A DNA stretch of 8,650 nucleotides from Deltaproteobacteria bacterium. Its GTDB lineage: Bacteria > Desulfobacterota > Syntrophia > Syntrophales > Smithellaceae. Under the pieces are notes generated by a model. That model made no database searches. It was given only the letters and a program-made list of their open reading frames with translations, and was not told the DNA's origin. The stretch is taken from positions 1 through 8,650 of the forward strand of contig JAGFXG010000035.1 in the NCBI GenBank assembly GCA_017860985.1, in the 5' to 3' direction. Every line of letters begins with the position of its first letter. Within the stretch, counting starts at the first letter, position 1. The translations under genes were made by a program, and so were the position numbers. This document shows, piece by piece, positions 1 through 5,994 of the stretch.

Positions 1-5
1 TGTAA

Positions 6-26
6 GGTGCGGTCCCCGACTGCGCC
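6..26. repeat. Short palindrome (hairpin) at left edge
   Basis: GGTGCGGTC (6-14) can pair with GACTGCGCC (18-26) around a CCC loop, giving nine pairs of which two are G-U. No T-run follows, so it does not look like an intrinsic terminator. It resembles the small REP-like palindromes of GC-balanced proteobacterial intergenic DNA, and may be the end of an element that begins outside the window. Confidence 0.45.
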
Positions 27-50
27 GAGTGCCCCATACACACAGGTATT

Positions 51-84
51 GCGATGCGGTAACCATTATTGCAGGGTGCATCGC
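51..84. repeat. 7-bp inverted repeat
   Basis: GCGATGC (51-57) and GCATCGC (78-84) are perfect reverse complements separated by 20 bases. With the hairpin at 6-26 it makes the first 90 bases palindrome-rich. Function unknown. It could be repeat debris or a binding site, and nothing in the sequence decides between them. Confidence 0.4.
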
Positions 85-105
85 GAATCCGCTATGGCTC
101 ATACG

Positions 106-182
106 TTATCCATAAGCCATAAGCCAGGAGCTATTCACAATTTACCATCCACTATCCACAAGTGCCTACCCACCATTCACCA
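106..182. repeat. Array of eleven in-phase degenerate heptamers
   Basis: From 106 to 182 the sequence divides without gaps into eleven 7-base units. All end in A and most end in CCA, CTA or CAA. Examples are TTATCCA (106-112), two consecutive TAAGCCA (113-126), TTCACAA (134-140), TCCACTA (148-154), CCCACCA (169-175) and TTCACCA (176-182). The approximate consensus is TNCRCCA. Phase is kept for 77 bases although individual units differ, which fits slipped-strand expansion followed by decay. Heptameric short tandem repeats are known in bacterial intergenic DNA (for example the STRR families of cyanobacteria); a link to those is not claimed. The array ends eight bases before a possible promoter. 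Confidence 0.7.
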
Positions 183-189
183 TATTTTC

Positions 190-217
190 TTGCAAAGTCA
201 TTTTAAAGTTGTAATAT
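190..217 (+). promoter_or_regulatory. Possible sigma70 promoter for the sulfatase gene
   Basis: TTGCAA (190-195) and TAATAT (212-217) are separated by 16 bases, which is a moderate match to TTGACA/TATAAT. It lies about 120 bases upstream of the sulfatase start in an AT-rich stretch after the heptamer array. No better pair was seen closer to the gene. The match is weak enough to arise by chance. Confidence 0.28.
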
Positions 218-323
218 GGCTGGTAATTAATAACTGTCTGGCGGGATCAGAAATCTTATCTTTCAAGACCTGATAATCACCGGCACTGCCATAAGCATTT
301 TATATTCAGCCGTCTGATGACAC

Positions 324-329
324 AGGAGG
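324..329 (+). promoter_or_regulatory. Shine-Dalgarno site fixing the sulfatase start
   Basis: A perfect AGGAGG lies eight bases before the ATG at 338. An in-frame ATG at 317 lies upstream of this site and has no comparable site of its own, so 338 is the likely start. Starting at 338 also puts the twin-arginine pair at residues 7-8, as usual for a Tat signal. Confidence 0.85.
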
Positions 330-337
330 AAAAGAAC

Positions 338-1891
338 ATGGATGAAAAAATCTCCAGACGAGATCTGATAAAAAAATCAGTTCGCACCGGACTGATTGTC
401 GGCGGTATTGCCGTGGTTGGAACTGCCGGTTACAAATTATTGAGCAGTAAATCGATCGATGAAATCTACGGCGCATACCCCAACGATTCCCAACTTAAGA
501 AGCTGATACTCGCCAATCCGTCCGCCCCGAAACCAAATGTCATCATTATTTACTGCGACGATTTGGGCTATGGCGACCTGGGCTGCTACGGCAATAAAGT
601 GATACGCACCCCCAACGTCGACGGGCTTGCCCGTGACGGGATGAGATTTACCGACTATTACTCATGTAATGCCGTGTGCGCGCCATCGCGGGCAGGACTC
701 TTGACCGGCCGCTATCCTTTTAGAACAGGCATCATCGGCAATCCTTATCCGGCTGATTCTCCGCTTTTGCGCAGGCTCGAAAGGGAAATCGCCTATCAGT
801 TTACACCTATGGGATCTTTTGATCAGCATGAGGACTATGTCGCCGCAGGGATTTCCCGCAAGGAAACTACCATCGCCGAAGCCTTGAAACTTGCCGGTTA
901 CAGCACCGCAATGGTGGGAAAATGGCATCTGGGCGACTACAGCCGCGAGCCCCAATTCAATCCGCTGAGGCATGGCTTTGACCAGTACCTTGGCGTCCCG
1001 CACAGCAACGACATGCAGCCATGTCCACTCTTTCGCAATGAAACACAGCTGGAAGCGGACATCGGAACCAACCAGGCCAGGCTGACCGGCATGTATACCA
1101 GGGAAGCGCTGGCCTTCATTGAAAAGTCAAAGGACAACCCGTTTTTCCTCTATTTTGCCCATACTTTTCCGCACCAGCCGCTGTATGCATCGGAGCGTTT
1201 TGCCGGAAAATCAAAAGCCGGAAAATTCGGCGACGCCGTCGAAGAAATCGACTGGAGCGTCGGAGAAATCACCAAAAAATTGCAGGAGCTGAATATTGAA
1301 CAAAACACGATCATCTTCTTTGCCAGCGACAACGGTCCCTGGTATGAAGGAAGTCCGGGCGTATACAGAGGCCGCAAGGGACAGAGCTACGAAGGCGGGT
1401 TCAGGGTGCCCTTCATTGTGAAATGGCCGGGGAATATCCGGCCGGGTCAGGTGTCTTCTGAGCTGGTCGTCAACCTGGACATTTTCCCCACTCTCCTGGC
1501 ACTGGCAGGAATCGAACATCCGTCCGACCGGGTTATCGACGGGAAGAACATCGCAGGCCTTCTTTCCGGACGTGATCCCGTCTCTCCGCACGATATTGTC
1601 TATTTCTATCATTATGACCAGCTGGAAGGCGTACGCTTCGGAAAATGGAAGTACCTGAGAAGATTAAACAGGTATGTCTGGCCGGTACCCCTCGATGCGG
1701 AATATATAACCAGCAGGATGGGGAAAAAAGCACTGGGAGATAGATGGCCGCTGCTTTACGATCTTTCCCTTGACCCGGGCGAAAACTACAATGTGATCGC
1801 CACCTATCCCGATGTCGCCAAAAAACTGGAAGGCATGCTCACTCAATGGGAAAAGACAGCTAAAATAAACCCGCGGGGATTCCTGGATTAA
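338..1891 (+). CDS. Tat-exported Cys-type sulfatase (arylsulfatase family)
   Basis: Sulfatase of 517 residues, predicted to hydrolyse sulfate esters outside the cytoplasm; the natural substrate cannot be told from sequence. Residues 6-12 (SRRDLIK) form a twin-arginine motif, followed by a hydrophobic stretch at about 17-35, so export folded through Tat is expected. Metal-binding Asp pair D74-D75 lies in CDDLGYGD. The nucleophile motif CAPSR is at 114-118, with Cys114 the residue normally oxidised to formylglycine. GKWHLG gives K195 and H197; H275 is in AHTFPH; D331-N332 in ASDNG and K347 in GRKG complete the expected active site. The C-terminal block LYDLSLDPGEN is also typical of arylsulfatase A-like enzymes. 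Length is normal and no lesion is seen. It needs a maturase, and the gene directly behind it is a broken anSME. The family is certain, the substrate unknown. Confidence 0.93.
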   Translation: MDEKISRRDLIKKSVRTGLIVGGIAVVGTAGYKLLSSKSIDEIYGAYPNDSQLKKLILANPSAPKPNVIIIYCDDLGYGDLGCYGNKVIRTPNVDGLARDGMRFTDYYSCNAVCAPSRAGLLTGRYPFRTGIIGNPYPADSPLLRRLEREIAYQFTPMGSFDQHEDYVAAGISRKETTIAEALKLAGYSTAMVGKWHLGDYSREPQFNPLRHGFDQYLGVPHSNDMQPCPLFRNETQLEADIGTNQARLTGMYTREALAFIEKSKDNPFFLYFAHTFPHQPLYASERFAGKSKAGKFGDAVEEIDWSVGEITKKLQELNIEQNTIIFFASDNGPWYEGSPGVYRGRKGQSYEGGFRVPFIVKWPGNIRPGQVSSELVVNLDIFPTLLALAGIEHPSDRVIDGKNIAGLLSGRDPVSPHDIVYFYHYDQLEGVRFGKWKYLRRLNRYVWPVPLDAEYITSRMGKKALGDRWPLLYDLSLDPGENYNVIATYPDVAKKLEGMLTQWEKTAKINPRGFLD

Positions 1892-1922
1892 AAGGAAACA
1901 GAAACACAGTCATCGTCTGTTA

Positions 1923-2045
1923 ATGAAAAAACACACAGCCCTCCAATCGATATCATTGCTTCTGAAACCGGCCTCCAGCCTGTGCAACCTTTCCTGCACG
2001 TACTGCTTCTGCAGGCGCGTAAGAGACATTTATCCGTCAACGTAA
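1923..2045 (+). pseudogene. Truncated anaerobic sulfatase-maturating enzyme (radical SAM), N-terminal remnant
   Basis: A 40-codon reading frame starts 31 bases after the sulfatase stop. Residues 12-29 read LLLKPASSLCNLSCTYCF. This is the hallmark start of anaerobic sulfatase-maturating enzymes (anSME/AslB type): a KPxS lead-in, then the radical-SAM CxxxCxxC motif with Cys21, Cys25 and Cys28 that binds the 4Fe-4S cluster and SAM. The following RDIYPST also fits the family, which often has LYP at this point. Full anSMEs have about 370-420 residues and two further clusters in a C-terminal SPASM region; none of that is present. The frame ends at TAA (2043-2045), one base before a palindromic element. 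The position after CF is Cys30 where Tyr is usual. No good ribosome-binding site precedes the ATG; AAAGGAAA at 1891-1898 is too far. Intact, the enzyme would have oxidised Cys114 of the neighbouring sulfatase. As it stands the fragment cannot be active. Confidence 0.8.
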
Positions 2046-2122
2046 TCAGGGTCAGGTTTTGAAATATAAGTTTTCGGCCCTATTTAACATTTGATGATAT
2101 TTCAAAGATGCTTGATACGTGA
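2046..2122. mobile_element. REP/MITE-like palindromic element at the maturase breakpoint
   Basis: The element opens with TCAGGGTCAGGTTTTGAAAT. A perfect 10-bp inverted repeat, TTTGAAATAT (2058-2067) and ATATTTCAAA (2097-2106), spans 29 bases. Beyond the repeat the right side, CTTGATACGTGA (2111-2122), is a decayed match to the reverse complement of the left end, so TCA and TGA mark plausible termini. From memory, GGGTCAGG(T/C)(T/C)TTGAA ends accompany REP-associated tyrosine (Y1) transposases in deltaproteobacterial genomes; this was not searched. No transposase is encoded here, so it would be a non-autonomous or remnant copy. Its left end lies directly after the stop of the maturase fragment. 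Confidence 0.55.
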
Positions 2123-2218
2123 CGAATAGCACAACTTCTTTAAAACAGCGCAAGAAAACCCTATTAAAAGAATCGTTGTTAAGTTTTTACGATTTATGCT
2201 TCACGTATTGAGACCCGG

Positions 2219-2250
2219 TAGATTTCTCCTTGTGGCTCGATACGACAAAC
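2219..2250. repeat. Degenerate dispersed repeat, copy 1
   Basis: The stretch begins TAGATTTCTCC and continues through TGGCTCGATACGACA. It resembles common intergenic repeats of the AGATTTCTC...GCTCGAAATGACA type that I recall from deltaproteobacterial genomes. It shares TAGATT, TGGCTCG and a final (C/T)GACA with the stretch at 2310-2352. Assignment rests on recall and that partial similarity. Confidence 0.4.
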
Positions 2251-2309
2251 ACTGGCTTCCTGCCTAAATAATCAATGTTCGCGGTTAAAAGAAGATTGAT
2301 TCAAAAGAT

Positions 2310-2352
2310 AGATTGCCACGCCATCTGAGAGATGGCTCGCAATAACATGACA
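2310..2352. repeat. Degenerate dispersed repeat, copy 2, with hairpin
   Basis: ATTGC (2312-2316) pairs with GCAAT (2339-2343), and inside it GCCATCT (2320-2326) pairs with AGATGGC (2330-2336) around GAG. The outline, TAGATTGCCACG then GGCTCGCAATAACATGACA, matches the widespread AGATTGC...CTCGCAATGACA type of intergenic repeat. It is probably related to the stretch at 2219-2250. Confidence 0.5.
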
Positions 2353-2358
2353 GAAAGA

Positions 2359-2381
2359 ATTCCCCTTTAGAAAAGGGGATT
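2359..2381 (-). terminator. Hairpin after livF, possible terminator of the liv operon
   Basis: TCCCCTTT (2361-2368) and AAAGGGGA (2372-2379) form an 8-bp stem with a three-base loop, beginning nine bases after the livF stop. On the minus strand the bases after the stem (AATTCTTTCTG) are only moderately T-rich, so termination would be weak. The sequence also resembles the common TTCCCC...GGGGAA family of intergenic palindromes and may serve as a terminator only by position. Confidence 0.45.
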
Positions 2382-2389
2382 AAAACGGT

Positions 2390-3109
2390 TTACCCGCCGA
2401 GATAGGCTTCTTTGACGCGGGGATTACCTGTCAGTTCTTTGCCTGTACCGGAAAGCACAATGCGGCCGGTTTCCAGAACGTAGCCGCGCGAGGCGATGTG
2501 CAGAGACATGTTGGCGTTTTGTTCGACGAGCAGTATGGTTTTCCCCGCCTGGTTGATTTCCTGGATGATCTTGAAAATATCGCGCACTAAAACGGGCGAG
2601 AGTCCCATGGATGGTTCGTCCAGAAGCAGCATCGGCGCATCGGTCATGAGCGCGCGGCCCACAGCCAGCATCTGCTGTTCGCCGCCGGATAGCATGCCGC
2701 CCAGTTGCTTGCCTCGTTCTTTGAGGCGGGGAAATAATTCAAACACGTGTTCCAGATCGGCGGCTATTTTAGCCTTGTCTTTGCGCTGCCAACAGGCAAG
2801 CTTGAGATTTTCCAGCACGGTGAGATTACCGAAGATTCCCCGACCTTCCGGCACGTGGGCGATGCCTACGGCAACAATCCGGTCGGCGGCAATGTTTTTC
2901 AAATCTTTCCCCGCGTACGCAATGCCACCCTGATAGTGAATCAGGCCTGAAATGGCCCGCAGGATGGATGATTTGCCTGCGCCGTTGGCGCCAATGAGCG
3001 TGACGATTTCTCCGCGCGCGACTTCAAAGGAAATATCATCCACGGCTTTGATGCTGCCGTACGAGACGCTTAAGTTGGTAACAGACAGGAGACCATCAGG
3101 GTTGATCAT
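2390..3109 (-). CDS. livF: Branched-chain amino acid ABC transporter ATPase LivF
   Basis: One of two ATPases that power the Liv/HAAT importer, working at the cytoplasmic face as a heterodimer with LivG. In 239 residues it has Walker A GANGAGKS (40-47), the LivF-type HVPEGR block (85-90) in place of a classical Q-loop, the ABC signature LSGGEQQ (140-146), Walker B MLLLDEP with D164 and E165, and LLVEQN (193-198), where Gln197 replaces the switch His as is usual for LivF. The C-terminal YLGG ending is also typical. Its start overlaps the livG stop by four bases (ATGA), so translation is probably coupled. It is the last gene of the operon; a hairpin follows nine bases after the stop. The substrate class (branched-chain or other amino acids, amides) cannot be read from the ATPase. 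Confidence 0.95.
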   Translation of the reverse strand: MINPDGLLSVTNLSVSYGSIKAVDDISFEVARGEIVTLIGANGAGKSSILRAISGLIHYQGGIAYAGKDLKNIAADRIVAVGIAHVPEGRGIFGNLTVLENLKLACWQRKDKAKIAADLEHVFELFPRLKERGKQLGGMLSGGEQQMLAVGRALMTDAPMLLLDEPSMGLSPVLVRDIFKIIQEINQAGKTILLVEQNANMSLHIASRGYVLETGRIVLSGTGKELTGNPRVKEAYLGG

Positions 3110-3876
3110 GAAGCGACCTCCACACCAAGATAAGCTTCCATGACCCTGGGGTTCGCCTGGATTTCGGCAGGCAGTCCCTGCGCAATGGTTGCGCCAAAAT
3201 CAAGCACAACCAGACGTTCGCAAATGCCCATCACCAGCCGCATCTGGTGTTCTATCAAAATGATTGTCACGGAAAACGTTTTACGAATCCAGCGGATGAA
3301 ATCCATGAGCTGCATTATTTCGTTGGGGTTCATGCCGGCCGCCGGTTCGTCCAGAAGCAATAGTGCTGGTTCAGTGGCCAGCGCCCGGGCAATCTCCAGG
3401 CGGCGCTGCAAACCGTAAGGCAGGTTTTTAGCCTTTTCATTGGCTGACTCATCAAGCTTGAAGATCGCGAGCAAATCCAGGGCCTGGTTGGTAATGCGTT
3501 TTTCTTCGGAGCGGAATCGACCGATGTGCAGAAGCGCCTCGGCAGGCGTATAGGCAATCTGGCCGTAATGCGCGATGCGGACATTGTCCAGCACGGACAG
3601 TTCCTTGAAGAGCCGGATGTTCTGAAATGTACGCGCAATGCCCAGCCGGGTAATCTGGTGCGGCGTCAGGCCGACCAGTTCCTTCCCCTGCAGCTTGATG
3701 CTTCCTTCGGTTGCGCGGTAGACGCCGGTGATCAGGTTAAAGACCGTGGTCTTCCCCGCCCCGTTGGGTCCGATGATGCCGATGAGCTCATGCTGCTCTA
3801 TGGCAAGATTGAAGTCGGATACCGCGCAAAGCCCCTCGAAGCGGTGCGTAACTTTAGAGATTTCAATCAGTGGCAT
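3106..3876 (-). CDS. livG: Branched-chain amino acid ABC transporter ATPase LivG
   Basis: The second Liv ATPase, 256 residues, which is normal for the family. Walker A is GPNGAGKT (36-43). The Q-loop glutamine is Q85 in ARTFQNIRLF, a block characteristic of LivG. The signature region LPYGLQRRLEIARAL (152-166) carries Leu156 where many LivG proteins have Gln. Walker B is LLLLDEP with D176 and E177, followed by the LivG-type AAGMNPNE. The switch histidine is H210 in LIEHQM. The long helical stretch after the Q-loop (about 90-145) is usual for this family. The start lies 14 bases inside the end of livM and has a strong AGGAGG site (3883-3888 on the complement) six bases upstream, so expression is tied to livM. 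It pairs with LivF to energise LivHM. Confidence 0.95.
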   Translation of the reverse strand: MPLIEISKVTHRFEGLCAVSDFNLAIEQHELIGIIGPNGAGKTTVFNLITGVYRATEGSIKLQGKELVGLTPHQITRLGIARTFQNIRLFKELSVLDNVRIAHYGQIAYTPAEALLHIGRFRSEEKRITNQALDLLAIFKLDESANEKAKNLPYGLQRRLEIARALATEPALLLLDEPAAGMNPNEIMQLMDFIRWIRKTFSVTIILIEHQMRLVMGICERLVVLDFGATIAQGLPAEIQANPRVMEAYLGVEVAS

Positions 3877-4906
3877 CCGCTGCCTCCTTTTTCTTTTGCC
3901 GCCACAGTTTTTCCGTCACCAGATCGCGAAGGGGCGTAAACATCAGGGCCTCTTTCATGCCCATGATACCGCGCGGACGGTAGATCATCAGAAGTACAAG
4001 CATCAGCGGCATGAGCACCATCCGCCAGATACCCATCGGACGCAGGACTTCCAGAAGGATGGTGTAAATGACCGCGCCGATGATCGATCCGGAAATCGAC
4101 CCGATGCCGCCCAGATAAACCATGATCAGAATATCGGTGGATTTGAGAATGTCAAACATGCGCGGGTTGATAAACTGCAGCGCATGGGCAAACAGGCCTC
4201 CGGCAATGCCCGCGAAAAAAGACGAAACAACAAATGCAATGATTTTGACCTGGCGCGTGTTGACGCTCATCAGGTCGCTGGCGATTTCATCTTCGCGAAT
4301 GGATAATACGCCGCGCCCGAAATTGGAATAAACCAGGTTGCGAATCACCCAGATGGAAAGCGCGGTCCAGAAAAACACCCAGGGAAGTGTGGTGAGCTTC
4401 TCCATGCCCAGCAGCCCGCGTGGTCCGCCGACGGCGTCGATGTTTTCCAGGACGGATTTGACAATCATGCCAAAAGCAAGCGTGACAATGGCCAGATAAT
4501 CTCCTCGTGTTTTGAAGGACGGAATCGCCACCAGGAAACCCACCAGCGCAGCACCGATGCCTCCTGCGAGGATCGCCAACGGGAAAAGCAGACTTTGCAC
4601 ACCTGCCGGGAAAGCATGGACAGTCAACAGAGAGGCAACATAAGCGCCGACAGCCATGAAACCGGCATGCCCCACGGAGAATTCACCCATGTAACCGTTG
4701 ATTAAATTCAGGCTGACGGTGAGGATGATGTTGATGCCTACGTAAATCAAAATCAGCTGCAGGTATAAATCCACAAAATCAAACGTATCAACAGCGATAC
4801 AAAATACCAGACCCGCAGCCATGAAAACCGGCCAGAAAAGCTTATGACCGGTAAGGATGTGCCATTTCGCAAGGAGATTATGGTATGTGATTTTGATGGA
4901 AGACAT
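3863..4906 (-). CDS. livM: Branched-chain amino acid ABC transporter permease LivM
   Basis: Inner-membrane permease of 347 residues that forms the translocation channel with LivH. Hydrophobic segments occur throughout, starting near residues 24-42. Family landmarks are NLINGYMGEFSVGHAGFMAVGAY in the first third (the SxGHAGF element), a GGPRGLLGM loop near the middle, NFGRGVLSIREDEIASDLM (the cytoplasmic EAA-like loop contacting the ATPase) and GGIGSISGSIIGA near the C-terminus. It ends in a Lys- and Glu-rich cytoplasmic tail. It begins two bases after the livH stop, with AAGGTG overlapping that stop as a probable ribosome-binding site, and overlaps livG by 14 bases. No defect is seen. Confidence 0.95.
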   Translation of the reverse strand: MSSIKITYHNLLAKWHILTGHKLFWPVFMAAGLVFCIAVDTFDFVDLYLQLILIYVGINIILTVSLNLINGYMGEFSVGHAGFMAVGAYVASLLTVHAFPAGVQSLLFPLAILAGGIGAALVGFLVAIPSFKTRGDYLAIVTLAFGMIVKSVLENIDAVGGPRGLLGMEKLTTLPWVFFWTALSIWVIRNLVYSNFGRGVLSIREDEIASDLMSVNTRQVKIIAFVVSSFFAGIAGGLFAHALQFINPRMFDILKSTDILIMVYLGGIGSISGSIIGAVIYTILLEVLRPMGIWRMVLMPLMLVLLMIYRPRGIMGMKEALMFTPLRDLVTEKLWRQKKKEAADATD

Positions 4907-4908
4907 CG

Positions 4909-5784
4909 CTACACCTTTTGCGGCTGCGGCTTGCCCAGGATGCCGTATGGTCTGACAATTAACAGGATAAGAAGCAGCGTGAAGGCCACAAAGTCGCGGT
5001 AGGTGGAGGGGAAGAATGCGGCCACCATGATTTCTACCGCGCCAAGTATAAAACCGCCGATCATGGCACCCCGGACATTGCCGATACCGCCGACCACGGC
5101 GCAGATAAACGCTTTCCAGCCAACCATGATGCCCATGTAAGGATCGATTACCGGATAAGCCAGACCGTACATCACACCGGCAGCTCCACCCAGGCCCGTG
5201 CCGATGGCGAACGTCAGCGAGATGATTTTATTCACCGACACACCCATCAGCGGAACAATCGTCTTGTCCCACGAAATGGCACGCATGGCCATACCCGCCT
5301 TGGTGTGCTGCACGATAAAGTCCAAAATCAGCATCAAAACCAGTGAGAGGACAATGACGATAATCTGCAAAGAAGATATGGATAGCGAACCGATTGTCCA
5401 GGTGATATTTTCCAGAAGCGGCGGAATATGCTTGGGATAGGGGGAAAGTGCCAGAGTGAAGTTTTCCAGAAAGAGGCCGACACCGAGGGCGGTGATGATG
5501 GCGGATACGCGCGGGGCATTGCGCAAGGGTTTATAGGCCAGCCGTTCGATGACCACGCCCAGAAAGGCCACGGCCAGCATGGATAAAAGCAGCGTGGGAA
5601 CAAACGAAAGTTTAAGATAGACAGCAATCAGAAAACAGAAGAAAGCGCCGACCATGAACAAATCGCCGTGGGCGAAGTTGATCATCGTCAGGATGCCGTA
5701 AACCATGGTGTAGCCCAGAGCGATCAGAGCATAGATACTGCCCAGTTGCAGGGCGTTAAGAGCTTGTTGAAAAATATAGGCCAT
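4909..5784 (-). CDS. livH: Branched-chain amino acid ABC transporter permease LivH
   Basis: The second channel subunit, 291 residues. The N-terminus is classical for LivH: QALNALQLGSIYALIALGYT, then MVYGILTMINFAHGDLFMVGAF, which matches the NFAHGD motif of the family. GVSVNKIISLTFAIGTGLGGAAGVMYG and VVGGIGNVRGAMIGGFILG follow in the expected order, the latter being the conserved GGxGxxxGAxxGG element. About eight membrane segments are apparent. It ends two bases before livM. The nearest Shine-Dalgarno-like sequence, AGGAAG, is about 15 bases before the ATG, longer than ideal, so livH may start translation inefficiently. It lies 210 bases after livK, across three palindromes. Confidence 0.95.
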   Translation of the reverse strand: MAYIFQQALNALQLGSIYALIALGYTMVYGILTMINFAHGDLFMVGAFFCFLIAVYLKLSFVPTLLLSMLAVAFLGVVIERLAYKPLRNAPRVSAIITALGVGLFLENFTLALSPYPKHIPPLLENITWTIGSLSISSLQIIVIVLSLVLMLILDFIVQHTKAGMAMRAISWDKTIVPLMGVSVNKIISLTFAIGTGLGGAAGVMYGLAYPVIDPYMGIMVGWKAFICAVVGGIGNVRGAMIGGFILGAVEIMVAAFFPSTYRDFVAFTLLLILLIVRPYGILGKPQPQKV

Positions 5785-5816
5785 AGAATGGTTACGGGTC
5801 TTCCTTTATATTTGTC

Positions 5817-5839
5817 ATTCCCCGGCTTGACCGGGGAAT
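5817..5839. repeat. Palindromic intergenic repeat A (livK-livH gap)
   Basis: ATTCCCCGG (5817-5825) and CCGGGGAAT (5831-5839) form a perfect 9-bp stem around CTTGA. It is preceded by TGTC and followed by CCAGG, the context of the very common TGTCATTCCCG...CGGGAATCCAG dispersed repeat of proteobacteria. It is transcribed within the liv operon and would form a stable RNA hairpin shortly upstream of livH. Confidence 0.7.
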
Positions 5840-5870
5840 CCAGGAAACACTGTATTTGGTCTTTGTATTG

Positions 5871-5891
5871 CCCCGCCTCTTATGGGCGGGG
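5871..5891. repeat. Palindromic intergenic repeat B (livK-livH gap)
   Basis: CCCCGCC (5871-5877) and GGCGGGG (5885-5891) form a perfect 7-bp GC stem around a seven-base loop. It is a different sequence family from its two neighbours. No T-run lies downstream on the minus strand, so it is more likely an RNA-stabilising or pausing structure, or simple repeat DNA, than a full terminator. Confidence 0.6.
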
Positions 5892-5934
5892 AGGAAGGGT
5901 AAGGGGGATTCTTGAATATCACTCTCACCCTAAT

Positions 5935-5973
5935 CCTCTCCCCTCATACCCTGAAAGGCACGCGAGGGAGAGG
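5935..5973. repeat. Palindromic intergenic repeat C (livK-livH gap)
   Basis: CCTCTCCC (5935-5942) and GGGAGAGG (5966-5973) form an 8-bp stem around 23 bases, inside the phrase TCACCCTAATCCTCTCCC. This is the outline of the widespread CCCTCACCCTAACCCTCTCCC...GGGAGAGGG bacterial repeat. It begins about 22 bases after the livK stop in the direction of transcription, a position that could protect the livK message from 3' decay. Confidence 0.65.
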
Positions 5974-5994
5974 AAATAAGAAAATATTTTGATA

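Larger units (their letters stand above)
2123..2389. other. Non-coding gap between maturase remnant and livF
   Basis: No convincing gene is seen on either strand. Reading the three forward frames after the element did not recover further anSME-like sequence. AT-rich unassigned DNA at 2123-2218 is followed by two decayed dispersed repeats and the hairpin beside livF, listed separately. The region looks like a graveyard of small repeats between two convergent units. Confidence 0.6.

Noticed and set aside
7..273. Open frame of 88 codons at the left edge, + strand
   Set aside because: It runs straight through the palindromes and the heptamer array, has low-complexity His/Thr/Ser-rich content produced by those repeats, lacks a ribosome-binding site and shows no family motif.
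282..296. Possible sigma54 (-24/-12) promoter before the sulfatase
   Set aside because: GG and GC elements are present, but 11 bases separate them rather than the required 10, and the surrounding bases match poorly.
317..337. Earlier in-frame ATG for the sulfatase
   Set aside because: The AGGAGG site lies after it and fits the ATG at 338. The longer form would also push the twin-arginine motif further from the N-terminus.
2496..2933. Open frame of 145 codons on the + strand opposite livF
   Set aside because: It is the antisense shadow of a well-supported ATPase gene, has biased Ser/Arg/Pro content and no recognisable domain.
3728..4306. Open frame of 192 codons on the + strand opposite livG and livM
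   Set aside because: It spans the junction of two certain minus-strand genes and has no family features, so it is an antisense shadow.
5817..5973. CRISPR-like array of palindromes
   Set aside because: The three hairpins have different sequences and irregular spacing, so there is no repeated unit and no spacers.
5668..5979. Open frame of 103 codons on the + strand over the livK-livH gap
   Set aside because: Its sequence is created by the complement of livH and the three palindromic repeats, and no start signal or conserved motif is seen.
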